From assembly GCF_000165395.2 (NCBI RefSeq), contig NW_026261571.1, positions 1,574,501 to 1,638,500 of the forward strand: a stretch of DNA of 64,000 nt, given 5' to 3'. The position numbers and the translations under genes are program-made. The DNA comes from Babesia bovis T2Bo. Its lineage: Eukaryota; Apicomplexa; Aconoidasida; Piroplasmida; Babesiidae. Below are positions 23,184-35,598 of this stretch, piece after piece (the stretch's first letter is position 1; every line of letters begins with the position of its first letter). The notes below the pieces were generated by a model. The model was not told the origin of the DNA. It made no database searches and worked only from the letters and a program-made list of their open reading frames with translations.

Positions 23184-26100
23184 TCAGTCAAAATTAAATT
23201 GAATCCCAGGACAACGATTTTCCAAAGCCCTTTCTAATGATGTGATGGTGTCCTTCAGTGGAGAATCGTTAACGGTATCGAAACGATCGTGTATGATCTT
23301 TCTTAATTTCCAATAGTGTTTGTATAACTCACTATACGTGGGAAGCGTTTGGCTGTACGATAGATATATTTCAGCAGTTTGTTTCACATTCGTATCATCA
23401 CCATGTAGTGCTACCGCTATAGCTTCGCAGTGATTCGTATCCATGACTCCTGCCTCTTTTATGCGTAGCATGATTTCATCGATATATAAATGGGCTGCTT
23501 CTGCATCGCTTAAACAACGCCCATCACAATTTCTGAATGCCGTCTCTTTTTCGTCAAATATGACTGTAGTGCATGGTGGTAGAACGCTTGATATGGCCTT
23601 GGGGAAATGTTTGTAATATGATTTTCTAATTAAATCGACTACCATTGGATACAGATGATGATGCATTGGGTTTTTATGAGCTGTTTCATATGTTCTCAAA
23701 AGGCATTGTATTTTGAATGACATGGGGAGTTCAAGGACATCAGTAAACTCGTATATAGCCGAATACAAGCTTGTGTTGAAGACTCTTTGTGATGAGATAC
23801 ACTTTATCATATCTATGCAGTAATCTATATTGTGGTCATTGGTAACTTCTTCGAATTCCCTTAAACAAGCTGTTTCATATACAATGCCCTGTTTATGCAT
23901 CTCTGCAGTTGTCCACAGTATACCTTTGGCTGCTTCTATAAAGTACAACAGAGCCGTATATCCCGATCTTATTTGATTGAATATATAATATGTTTGATAC
24001 TGAAGCCTGTTGATACAATAGTTGTGAAAATCCAATTGGTTCATGTAAACTTCATGCTGCCTTTCAAGGATCGCGCTGTATATATCATGTGCCTTTTGCA
24101 ATGACTCTATTGCACTTTCATTGATATTATGACCCTTTGGCTTGCTTGTGGAATATTCGAGATATATGTTACAATGTTGTTCTGCAGCCATCAATTCAAA
24201 TTTCATGCTTTTTACTTCTGGCGGGGCATCCTTTGTTTTCACATTCTTTTCATTTTTCTTTGCATCTTTATCATTTTGTTTTCCGACATCCTCAACCAAA
24301 AAAGATTTCCATTTATGCACGCTGGCTTCAAATTCCCTAGCCCTGAGTAGCGCTTTTGCAGCTTTTGAACTAGTCTGGCGATCACTTCGATCAATATCGG
24401 AGGCCATACAGTATGCCTGTTTACTTTTTGCAAAATCACCTAAATGTTTGTAGATCTTTCCCATCATCATATAAGCATCAACCGCCAATGGTGATGTCTT
24501 TATCGTTTGTTCCAAAAGGTCCAACCCTTTATGGTATTGTCCCAGATAGTCATATATTCTTGCTGCAAAAATATTTACGACATCCAGTTGACTGATTGCC
24601 AGTATACTGTAGCCGGATATATCATGTTTGGTTTCACCAATAAGAGAAGTTGATGTTTCGATCCCATGTTCCAATAAAAACCCGGATTTGAGATTTCTCC
24701 GGTAACATTCCAACAGAACCAATAGACGATAAGCAATATTTATAGTACATGCGTGTGAAAAATACTTGAAAATGCTCAGACAACCAGCTTCGATGAGGGG
24801 TTTGATAACAGCATGATAGGTCTTAATATGGTCGTTTACAACAAATGATAGATGCAAAGCGTTACCCAAATAATTGTTCTTTTTAATGAGATTCAGAACA
24901 TCCAATAGCGTATTGCTTTCATCTGACGTCAGGTCCCTTGTGAATATATATAACGGATATCTGGACCATGGATGTATTTTTGGTCTTACAGTGTAGAGTG
25001 TGTTCCTTGCAATGGGATATGCAGAAAAATAGTTTGTGAGTATACTTTCTGCAGCGTGCAAGTCTACTGTTTGTGGATCATCAAGGTCCTTAATGTCAAA
25101 TGTTTTGGCGATCTTGGTGACATAATCACCATAACAATAGCATCCAAGGAAAAGTTTTTCATCATTGGTTGCATCTACTTTAGTTTCTGCTTTCTGTCGC
25201 ATTGCGTTTACAAATTTGTCATACGTTCTGTTGATGGTATTTTCATAACACCAGTTACTAGTAGAGTACACCCCTTCGATGTCCAGTATTTCTTCACTTA
25301 AAATGATTGGTGGAAGCATTCCTTTTAAAATTGCATCCTCGAAATACTTTTCCTCTTCTTCTTCAACATTGGAATCACTTTGAGATTGATTTGCATCATC
25401 GGGAGTATTAATTATATTACGTTTTAGAGGCATCTGGAATATGGATTTGACTCTAACATTGCAATGAGTTGCGATAAACAGCAGAGTGTATCTAGCATTG
25501 TCCGGGTTTTCTTCTACCAGCTGTGCATATGCATCATGCGCTACATCCCATATTTTAGCTTTTATTGCAGCACGGCCAATATACTCGAGTCTCATAATGT
25601 TATCGAGTATCAGGTTCTTCTTGTCATTGAGTACCTTGATACATTCTTCGTATTTACCCGACTCTTCCAAAATCGATGCCCAATATATCATTGACGAGCT
25701 AAGTTCGAATGGTTCCACTTCATACTTACCGTCGAATAGGGTGTTGGCCTCTTGAGCGACTCTACATGCTCCCTCTATGTTTTGACACAAGTGTTGTGAA
25801 AATGCAAATGCCATCCACTCCTTGTAAAATTTAAGTTTGATTTCTAGTATTTGTTTCGCCATTTTCCTAAAAGATACATAATCATGGATTTCTATAGCTA
25901 TGGCGCTTATGTCTTTCATGAGCCTATCATTTTTTGGATCTATTCTTAATGCCATTGAGAAACACTTGAACGTATCTTTGTACAGTTTCCTCTGCTTATA
26001 TATAGCACCTAACACGTACCAACAGATGTAACTTTTTACGTCATTTTTAAGTCCTTCTTTTGCAAGGTCCATGATCTCATTTTCCAGTGATGGCTCTAAG

Positions 26101-26341
26101 TGGGACAAAAATAACGCTTTAAACGACAAAGCTTCTCCATATTTTGGATGTTTTGCTAGCAGTCCTTCCACTGTCTTCAACCCCTTTTTATATTGCTTTT
26201 GGTTGTACAAGTCCTGTAAGCCTCAATGAGAAAGATAAATATATTTCTTACCATAACAGTCTTGAAGGTCGCAACATCTTTGGAGGTTAACTGATTTTGT
26301 TCCCCAATTACTGTGTTTTTGTCGTTTTTGTGATTCGCCAT
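23184..26341 (-). CDS. NAA15: N-terminal acetyltransferase A auxiliary subunit NAA15 (NAT1), two exons
   Basis: Exon 1 is 26341-26252 (30 codons); after a 38-nt intron, exon 2 runs 26213-23184. The product is 1039 residues. NAA15 anchors the catalytic subunit NAA10 to the ribosome so that nascent N-termini are acetylated. The sequence is a TPR superhelix; the start 'FKTVMDLYNQKQYKKGLKTV' crosses the splice junction and matches the first helices of the family. Characteristic text follows: 'HPKYGEALSFKALFL', 'SYICWYVLGAIYKQRKLYKD' and 'ALRIDPKND'. A Lys/Glu/Asp-rich stretch near residues 650-680 is the charged loop seen in other NAA15 proteins. The whole gene is AT-rich, in line with this part of the window. 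Without exon 1 the frame has no ATG at the right place. Confidence 0.93.
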
Positions 26342-26979
26342 GGTTACATGGTTTCCGTTACTCCTTCTTAGCCTTATGTGTAGTGTAATTAGGCTAGCCT
26401 ATCTTCCTGTACGCCAAACATGTCTGTTTTACAAGCTCCGAATATAGTTAAAGTTATATTAAAAAATAATTGATATATGTATTATCAAGATAGTACTGTG
26501 TAAAATAGCATTATTAAATATGTTACGACGCCTCACGAAGGGTCGTCGATTGTTGTGAAAGTTGTCACACATCCACATACTACTAATTAGACATCAAATA
26601 TTTAATATAGCGCCATATATTGAAACTGAATTTTTTATGATGAAAGCTATAATTACTTGCTTGTTTCCTGTAGTACCTATGTTGCTGGGTCTTCTATTGA
26701 AAATTTTATTTTGTTTCATGAAAACTTACGACTATATTATATCATTGATCATACGGATTCTAATCTTAGTGTTGGTTACATAAAATTGACATTATATGTA
26801 GTTTAATGTACTTATCTAGCCCGTTAACATCCGTTATTGTGAAATATGGCCAACCTTTATCTGATTGCTATTATTTTAGACACTTTATGGTATTAGATTA
26901 AACATTGTAAACTAGTGGAATAACTATGGTGTGTTATAAAATGCGATATTGATGCATACCCATGTTGAGTGCAGAAATC
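26342..26979. other. Intergenic region, PRP18 / NAA15
   Basis: About 640 bp between two minus-strand genes; it holds the NAA15 promoter and PRP18 downstream sequence. A plus-strand hydrophobic frame ending at 26783 (48 codons from its first ATG) is probably chance in AT-rich DNA. Confidence 0.4.
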
Positions 26980-28186
26980 CTATTGGTTTTGTGCAAAAGA
27001 TAGTAATCTTTTGATCATTTGAATATATTTGCGGGTTTTTTCATCGTTAAGAATGTGAGCGACTTCGGATGTAAATATTTTTGAACGTCCAGCTCTTTCA
27101 TGTATACCAACCATGGTGACACCCATGGGCCACGCTGCATTTCCTATAGCTAAGAGCATATAAGCCTCATGGGCAGCTTGGTAGTCCTTTTTTTCACAAC
27201 ATATAACCACGTTATACATCTTTTCTAGTATTTCTTCCTCCAGGGTTTGCGATTTTAACATATTGATTAAAGGCTGAAGATCCTTTTTGGTTTGAGCAAG
27301 CATTGCATCTCTACGTCTTGCTTCTGCTACATTTCCTTCTTGTAGAAACTCTTCTCTTTGTGAAAGAATATGTTGTTCCCACTTATTTAGCGTAGTTGAC
27401 ACCCAACTTGCAATTCTGTTAAGGTATGTCCTTATGAACTGCGTTTTATACCTGTATTCTTTCGTCGTTTCCGGCAAATTGTTACATGCTTTGAGTGTAT
27501 CATCAAATTCTATGAAATATTATTTTCATTAGTCATATATTGATCTTACCTGATAGGTCATATTGCGTTGGCGAAGTGTTTTTTCTGAGTTATATATATT
27601 TTCATATGGCACTACTCACCTTCCTATAATAGCTTCAACAAAAATGTTTTGCTGATTTTTCGCTATGTTTTCCTTTTCTTGTGCTTGGTACAACCTTTCA
27701 ATTCTGTTGGTTCTGTCACGATTCTACGAAAACCACCAACCTATCTTCACGCGTTTCTGCAAAAATCGTGGCCGGTTCTTTATGCCGCCTTAATTGATTG
27801 ATGATTTCCGAATCAGGTATACCTAGAATCCATATTCTACAAGAAAGTTAATCTAACCTTTAAACAGGTTGGTTATATATGCCTTATGTTTTTTTGCCTC
27901 TGCATCTTCATTTACAGAATAAAAAGAGCTAATTTTCTGATTTGGGTAATTGACATGACACTTCATTTTACCTTTACTTGATCGTTTGTTTTCACCTTTT
28001 TTATTTGTAAGTTGCGTTCAATATCTTCTTCGGCTTTTTTGCGTTCTTCTGCAAGTTCATCCGCCTTCCTCGTCCATTTTTGCCCATCCTTTTTTAATGC
28101 TATAAATGTGTAAAGTTATTTTGCCAATTACACATACCTTGAACTTCCTTCTTCTTTTTTTCTATGACATCAAAAAGAGCTCGCAT
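26980..28186 (-). CDS. PRP18: Pre-mRNA splicing factor PRP18, seven exons
   Basis: Exons: 28186-28138, 28099-27972, 27936-27858, 27822-27741, 27703-27620, 27584-27550, 27509-26980. The product is 328 residues (human 342). PRP18 acts with SLU7 at the second splicing step. The PRP4-like motif is visible ('GIPDSEIINQLRRHKEPATI', then 'FAETREDR', then 'IERLYQAQEKE'), as is the C-terminal five-helix domain with the family's most conserved loop ('AIGNAAWPMGVTMVGIHERA', then 'GRSKIF', 'VAHILNDEKTRKYIQMIKRL'). All six introns are 35-40 nt (38, 35, 35, 37, 35, 40), and exon 6 is only 35 nt. An apparent 17-nt intron at the fourth junction is wrong; the 37-nt version ending CCAACAG restores the motif. 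So a splicing factor gene is itself one of the most intron-dense genes here. Confidence 0.94.
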
Positions 28187-28603
28187 ATTTTTAGAGCCAA
28201 AATATACTTTAATATATGAAAATGATTATTTATTATAATACATCACGCACATTGTAGTTTTATGGCACATACAAGGCAAGGGCGCGTAATTACAGTACAC
28301 CCGAACTAAAATGAGTTGTTTACTTTTTAAGTAAATATTAATAAGAAGTGCTTATGCTAAGCGGCGTTCAAATAGCTTTCGCTATTCGTCTGCTTTGAAT
28401 TGAGATAGATATTTCTTCGAAGATACATATATGTTTGATTTTGCGGATTATTCCCGAAATGGATTAAAAACAGACAAGGTGCATATTTTAATGGTACATT
28501 TCAAATAAGATTGCAGCATTTTCAGCATGCAGTTGCAATTTGCGACTAATTCCCATGTTGTTGAAGGCTGTGTTTTTCAGATACCATATACCTTGTATCT
28601 AGC
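28187..28603. other. Intergenic region, LDH / PRP18
   Basis: About 420 bp of AT-rich DNA containing the PRP18 promoter and LDH 3' UTR. Nothing else recognised. Confidence 0.4.
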
Positions 28604-30034
<1,431 letters not shown>

Positions 30035-30641
30035 TTACAACGTGTCTTCCTCAATGATAATATTAGGAACATTTCTAATATATGTTGATTCTTCGACATT
30101 TTCTGATCCCATGGATTTGTTTTTGTCTTCACACACAGATTTAACACCTTCTGACGTTTGATCCGTACTTCCATCTTGTGTGACTTCATATGATTGTGAT
30201 ACGATCGTACTGTTTTTAGAAGATGTTGTGATCTTATTCTGTATGATTTATTATCTTTTTGTACATTCCATAACATACCTTTTTCTTCATTCGTTTTTCT
30301 CTACGTTTAGCAGTTTTTTGTAATTCCTTTTGCATTCTAGTATACCTGATTGTTTGAAATATTTTATTTTCTGTTTCTGTTTCCCATTGTTTTTCTTGAT
30401 TTTGGAGTCTTTCCGCCTCCGCGTTGCGATGTTTACAGTAGATTCCTAAGAAGTCACTGCCTAGAACAATTTTAATATATATATTGCACCTCTTACGTGC
30501 TCCTGAGCTACTTCCCCAGACATTGTGTATCCTTTCGATCTTGGCTTCATCATCATTATCATCATCAGGTGCTACTGATGCATCCAGGGGAACAACAACG
30601 GCACTTCCATCAGCGAGAACAACTCGTTCATTTGCATTCAT
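30035..30641 (-). CDS. PRKRIP1-like spliceosomal protein (DUF1168), three exons
   Basis: Exons: 30641-30497, 30460-30279, 30238-30035, giving 176 residues. The first intron (30496-30461, 36 nt) keeps the frame open if retained, so an unspliced reading inserts 12 extra residues. Splicing it out gives 'WGSSSGARSDFLGIYCKHRN', which aligns with the DUF1168 signature 'GSS.GA.S.dFh.YR..R..E'. It is followed by a long charged helix with the 'KTAKRREKRMKKK' motif, then a polar tail. Human PRKRIP1 is a component of the catalytic spliceosome (C and C* complexes), bridging U2 snRNP and the catalytic core; it was first named for an interaction with PKR. The second intron is 40 nt. It is divergent from FNR. 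Confidence 0.8.
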
Positions 30642-31106
30642 TTGTTATAGTAATACATTTAATCGGAAAATAATGAATTTGAGATGATATTGACCAATTG
30701 TTGGGATGGCCTTATTTAAGCGCGTTCAGAATTTCATTTGTTAGCACCAACACACTTGCATTATATTTACGTAAAACATAGTGTATAGCTTTCACAACGA
30801 TTTTGTATAGAATGGTTATTTGGATGACTGCAGCCTAGCCATATGAATGTCTTATAGATTCTACATTTCGTTGTGTCCATAAAAAATTACAATGTATACC
30901 TGGATTCTTTTTTGTTAACACAGCGTTTCCCTTTATATTCGAATGTAGTCGTATTTGAATATTTATGCTACTTTATATCGCACTCAATTGTAATTTATCC
31001 ATTTAATGCTCCAGTTTGTGTCTAGTGGAAAGAACGTTGGATGTTAAACTAGATGGTGGATAATTCTGAATGCGTCTAACACGTTAGATGGCATTTTATT
31101 GAGCTG
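30642..31106. promoter_or_regulatory. Divergent intergenic region, PRKRIP1-like / FNR
   Basis: 465 bp between divergent start codons; presumably two promoters. No named element found. Confidence 0.4.
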
Positions 31107-32313
31107 ATGGGCCCTTTGTTATTACTATTTTGGTTATGCGTTTTCGCTAATGGGTACGTTAATTATCACATAGTAATCTATGAAATTTGCAGGCCATATA
31201 TATTAATTAAAGCGTATTTAAGGAGATCCGCATCATCTTCAAGAATTGAATGTTTACATTCTGTTCCGGATTCAGGAAAATTTAGGCAAGTGTGCATGAA
31301 TGTTGTCAGTTGTATCCTGATGTTTTTAGTATAACAGATTTCATGGATCATACAGTTTCACACATTAAATGTATTAACATTTGTTTAGATACACTGTAAA
31401 ATCACCTCTTGAATGCAGTATTCGATCATCACGTTTAATCGGTACAAATGGCATTGATCGTAGTTTTTACCACATTGTTATTGAGCACAACGGCTTATAC
31501 AAATATGAGCCTGGTCAGTATTGCGGCGTGATACCTCCAGGTATGATTTTATTATTGTTTTGTACGTTAAATCAGGCATATCGGAGAGAACGAAGCGGAA
31601 ATATGCACCCAGGTCATACTCTTTGGCTCCGGTGTTGGATGACGATGGCGTTGATCCTTCAACATCTTTCTCGTTAGGCATACGCGCACCCATTATCCTT
31701 CCTGAGAACAAACATATGTTCCGTGATATTTGTATATGTTCCCAATTTCTATCAGGTGCTATTCCTGGTACTCCTGTAAGTGTAACAGGCCCTTTTGGCA
31801 AGTTTGTGTTGTCTCCTGGTGACCTTACTGGAGATCGCAATTTGCTTTTTATCGCTACCGGTAGTGGAATTGTTCCCTATATGGGATTTTTGAAAGCCAT
31901 TTTGGAAAAGTCCAATTCCAAAATCATGGAATTGGGCCGCATATTGTTGCTCTTTGGTGTTCAATCACCTGATACATATTTGTATAGAGACACCATTGAG
32001 AGATATGTATCAGATTTCAATGGCCGTCTGACAGTTATCCCTTGTTATTCACGCTATGGAGTGGATTCAGAACGTGGTTATGTACAGGTATGTTATTACG
32101 ACAAAATAAAGACACCATCCATAGGATGTTATACTACGTGAAATGGACATGGTTAAGTCCTTATGCTCCTATGGAGGTTTGGAGTGCAGCGTTTACATAT
32201 GTGGGCACAAGTCCATGAAAAATGCAGTTATGGAATCATTGATGACGGTCTTTGAGGGCGATCCAAAACGCAATGCGATTATGAATGCTGTGAAGGTTGA
32301 AGTCTACGAGTGA
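31107..32313 (+). CDS. FNR: Apicoplast ferredoxin-NADP+ reductase, five exons
   Basis: Exons: 31107-31153, 31193-31285, 31389-31540, 31576-32087, 32125-32313; 330 residues. FNR passes electrons from NADPH to ferredoxin in the apicoplast, chiefly to feed the iron-sulfur enzymes of isoprenoid synthesis. The N-terminus is a hydrophobic signal peptide (MGPLLLLFWLCVFANG) followed by a basic, Ser-rich transit-like stretch, the bipartite apicoplast signal. The mature part starts near 'YTVKSPLECSI' and has the FAD motif 'RSYSLAP', the NADP motif 'ATGSGIVPYMGFL', 'YICGHKSMKNAV', and the C-terminal 'VEVYE'. Intron 1 (39 nt) is in frame and translates open if retained. Intron 2 has a GC donor. The long insertion of Plasmodium FNR is shortened here to about 17 residues. 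Confidence 0.93.
31286..31388 (+). other. GC-AG intron in FNR
   Basis: Exon 2 must end in phase 2 (TTT AG) to join 'A TAC ACT GTA' at 31389. The only donor there is AG|GCAAGT, the classic strong consensus of GC-AG introns; the acceptor is TTTGTTTAG. The nearest GT donor, three bases further on, gives the wrong phase. All 46 other introns I reconstructed here are GT-AG. Confidence 0.8.
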
Positions 32314-32884
32314 TAATATAGCTTATTGTTAGCATTTTCATTGTACCTTAACCAAATCATTGTAACTAACAGTTTAATTTTATATGCATCAAAATTATTA
32401 AGTTAATAATACGATGCTGCTGTGTTCATTTTATTTCTATATAAAAGCATCTCCGTTGTGAGGGTGGAATTAAATATATTATTTTTAATGACTTATATCA
32501 CTAAATAATGATAATGTAATAGCTTCAATATAAAAAATTTAAATAAATGATGGTAGGCAAGAAAACTCCTGCTGCTGGCAGCATGATAAATACATTGTTT
32601 TTTAAAGTGTGGATTCATTATTTTCACTCATATTTATCGCAAACGAGAATATGATGAATTAATATTTCTCTGAGTTATCCAAATACCTTTCATTGATTTG
32701 CATAGTCATACGTCATCGATTTGATTTTGCTTTCCTTTATAAATAACATTTATATCCCTATATCGGCAATTTTCCTCATCTGACCCTTCGGCCATTAATG
32801 CTTAAACAAAGTTCTGACATATAGTATTCAAAGTATATTTTGACGGAGTTCTATCATATTGACTAATATTTGCAACTGTCAACA
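32314..32884. other. Intergenic region, nothing recognised
   Basis: About 570 bp of very AT-rich DNA between FNR and a secreted protein gene on the same strand. No exon, repeat or RNA gene recognised. Confidence 0.4.
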
Positions 32885-34096
32885 ATGATAAGCACCATCT
32901 GGGCTACGTTACTATTTGTGGCTATCATTAACCTACAATATGTAGTTGATTCCATTGATTTACAGCAACCATTGCCGAGCACTACGCGTATGTTCCCCGG
33001 GATTTTTTCTGATGGTGGTTTTTATCGTATGATTGTTTACAATACTGATGGTGATCATAACATAAAATATGGCGATTTGGATATTGTGATTGCACCTTTA
33101 AAGCATTCGAATGTGATATACATAGAAGAATATCATCGGGGAGAAAATGTTTTTTTTGAATTAAATACGCAGTTTGCTGACGGTGAGTACAGAAGTTATA
33201 AATCTGTACATTTCAAGGTGATTCATGGGAAACCATCAATAAGCAATAATTTTGAACTATACAATTTTATACAGGGGCCCGTGTTGCTCTATGTAGATGT
33301 TAGTACCAGTGCATCAGTGCACCCTCGCATATGGAAAACAGTATCGGCGGATGGTTGTAGAATTACATTTGAGTTTATGTCCCTACATAGGTATATGGAA
33401 CGCCCATGTTGGCGGGGAAAACCTGGTTTTCTGATGTCTACTATAGTGAACACAGATTTTAGAATGGAGAGATCAGGTGTTGTTACATCATCGGTTCTCT
33501 TTTATAGTGAGCGTATAATCATAGATTTGAATTCTAAGCCATATCGCTACATGCTAGAGTGTAAGGATCAATTCTATAGTGTGGAACCCCTGTCGGGTAT
33601 AATAAAAGCAAAAAATCCATTCAGATCAACTGAGATGCTCTGGAAACCTAATGCAGATGATGAAGATACGTCTGTTAAGGAAAGAGTCAGTATAACCATT
33701 GATGTGTCCACTATTCTTAGCACATCTCCTAACGTTATAGCTGTACTCAACGTCAAACGTGCATCTTGGTCATATTTCGTATATGAGGTGGTTTTATTTA
33801 CTTCGGTGAAGATTGTGGATGTGCTTGTGGAAAATTCAGAAAGCAGTGTCACAATTTATAACAATCCGCCTGACGCATTAATAGCACGTGTTGAGCGCTA
33901 CTGCCAAGATGTGACAAGTGCTGAGTATGTTGTGGTTCATGAATTCAGAAAAGGTTCCAATGGACTACTGCCACGTACTCATATATTGGAGTTGGTAGAT
34001 ACAGACGGCAAAAAGATTTATGAAGAGGTATATAAGCAGCGTAAAAAGCATATTGAAATGGTAACAAACTCTATCAGGGATGAACAATCATCCTGA
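32885..34096 (+). CDS. Secreted protein of unknown function, 403 aa
   Basis: A single exon. The frame is open upstream, but 32885 is the first ATG. It begins with a clear signal peptide (MISTIWATLLFVAIINLQYV) and has no later membrane segment or GPI-type hydrophobic tail. The C-terminus is polar and charged. The body is rich in beta-forming residues (Val, Ile, Tyr, Phe, Ser) with few cysteines. Text such as 'FPGIFSDGGFYRMIVYNTDG' and 'VSVTITIDVS'-like strands suggests a beta-sandwich, but no family was recognised. It could be a rhoptry, microneme or ER-lumen protein. The gene is convergent with the EGF-repeat membrane protein, with only 94 bp between the stop codons. Confidence 0.8.
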   Translation: MISTIWATLLFVAIINLQYVVDSIDLQQPLPSTTRMFPGIFSDGGFYRMIVYNTDGDHNIKYGDLDIVIAPLKHSNVIYIEEYHRGENVFFELNTQFADGEYRSYKSVHFKVIHGKPSISNNFELYNFIQGPVLLYVDVSTSASVHPRIWKTVSADGCRITFEFMSLHRYMERPCWRGKPGFLMSTIVNTDFRMERSGVVTSSVLFYSERIIIDLNSKPYRYMLECKDQFYSVEPLSGIIKAKNPFRSTEMLWKPNADDEDTSVKERVSITIDVSTILSTSPNVIAVLNVKRASWSYFVYEVVLFTSVKIVDVLVENSESSVTIYNNPPDALIARVERYCQDVTSAEYVVVHEFRKGSNGLLPRTHILELVDTDGKKIYEEVYKQRKKHIEMVTNSIRDEQSS

Positions 34097-34190
34097 TCTT
34101 TTTTATCTTAGGTCACTATTAAAGTATATGACGATTTTGATAAATATTAACTCATTTTCCAATTAATTGATTTTCACGATATTGATCAGT

Positions 34191-35065
34191 TTACTGTGTA
34201 CTCTGTGTAGTTCTATTTGAGAGTGCATTTCTTATGACAGATGCCAGGCTCCATATAAACACTACTATTGAGGCTATAAAAATCGTATACCAGAGTGCTT
34301 TGGTTTCTGTATATTGCTAGCATATGTTATGTTTAACTCACTTGGTGTTAGCATAGGTGCCAATCCCGTGATCCCACGTTTTATAGGTTCTGCGTATATA
34401 TTGACGCTATATAGATTAATCATACCGGTACATGGCGGCGATACAAATATATCTGCACCATTCCAGGTCAACTTCATCACTTGTTGATTTAGGTTGGCCA
34501 TCCATCCTGGATGGCACTGGCATATGACTTGGTTCGTTCCTCTGATGAATACACATGTTCCATGGCCACATGGATTTGTCGCTGGTTGGCTACATGGGTT
34601 ATATTCTATTTCACAGTTGTATCCTGAGAAAAATGGTCCACAGTTACAGCTATAGTACGGGTATTCATCCGCATTCACACATGTGCCTATATGATATTAT
34701 CCATGGTTCATTTTGTTCTGTATTAATATACCATACGCTAACGTACCTTGATTGCACAATGCCTGTTGGCATGATATATCCTTTCTGTATGGTTTACAAT
34801 GATTTTTGCAATAATCGATTTTCACGGAGCAATCCCATCCAGTGTACTGCTCCGTACATATGCACATATTTTTCGTTTGTCCTTCTGTATTAACTTTTAT
34901 ACATGTAGCTCCATTTTTACAATCTCCTGACCCATCATCACAAGGTTCATCTATTGCAAGGACCTCCGTTATCGTCAAGAGCAATGCAAGAGTCCATAGA
35001 ATTCTTGAAGATCGAACACGATTCACTATACACCTAGGCGGAGTCCACATAGTGTCTTCACACAT
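34191..35065 (-). CDS. EGF-repeat type I membrane protein, three exons
   Basis: Exons: 35065-34747, 34686-34342, 34306-34191; 259 residues. A hydrophobic signal or anchor lies at about 22-37 (ILWTLALLLTITEVLA), after an unusually long basic leader. Three EGF-like modules follow: one with 'CKNGATCIKV' and 'CICTEQYTGWDC'; a second, split by the first intron, with 'CNQGTCVNADEYPYYSCNCG' and 'FFSGYNC'; and a third with 'NPCGHGTCVF' and 'CQCHPGW'. The last exon supplies a membrane segment at about 226-246 and a short basic tail. Unspliced, exon 2 would end in a false stop and lose the membrane anchor. EGF-repeat proteins in related parasites act as surface or microneme adhesins; that role is inference here. 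Introns are 60 and 35 nt. Confidence 0.88.
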
Positions 35066-35598
35066 CAAGATTATATAGCGATAATATTATAATAAGGGTA
35101 GGTGAACGCAATTTCACATGTAGCATGATGTCATTGTTGCGATATTCATATTATCATGATTATTTTCCACCATGGTTTAATTACGTTGTTATTCGTTGGT
35201 GAGATTCATTATGAAAAACTATTTTAGCAATTTATTTTACTTATTTCACTTACATTTTGTCTGTGTTGTGTTAGACACTTGTATGTTGTTACGTGTTGTT
35301 GTTTATCATTTCAATTTCTTCGTTCCTTTTAATATAGAACTAAATATATAATCTAATACATATTTCAAGTATTTATACTGTAGTGTGTATAATTTTTGTG
35401 TAATATTATGTCAACCAACTTAATGTCTATATTCAACCTTCTCTGTTGCCACGGTTAGATTCACAATATTCATTATTAATGCTTGTAGCAAATTGTTCAT
35501 TGTGTCTATGATACCTTTTGTGTAGATGAGTTATTCTATATACAGGAATGCATATATCGATTTGCTTGTGACATCGTGTTCTCTATCTTTAAGCGGAT
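35066..35598. promoter_or_regulatory. Divergent intergenic region, EGF-repeat gene / GNA1-like
   Basis: About 530 bp of AT-rich DNA between divergent starts. No named motif or RNA gene recognised. Confidence 0.4.

Noticed and set aside
24142..24453. 103-codon Phe/Ser-rich plus-strand frame with hydrophobic stretches
   Set aside because: Antisense to the Lys/Glu-rich loop of NAA15; hydrophobicity is a by-product of the opposite strand.
26562..26783. Hydrophobic plus-strand frame between PRP18 and NAA15
   Set aside because: Begins at a non-ATG codon, and the 48 codons after its first ATG look like random AT-rich sequence.
27704..27740. A 17-nt intron ending TCGTAG at the fourth PRP18 junction
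   Set aside because: It gives the wrong frame and is too short. The 37-nt intron ending CCAACAG keeps the frame and restores the family motif.
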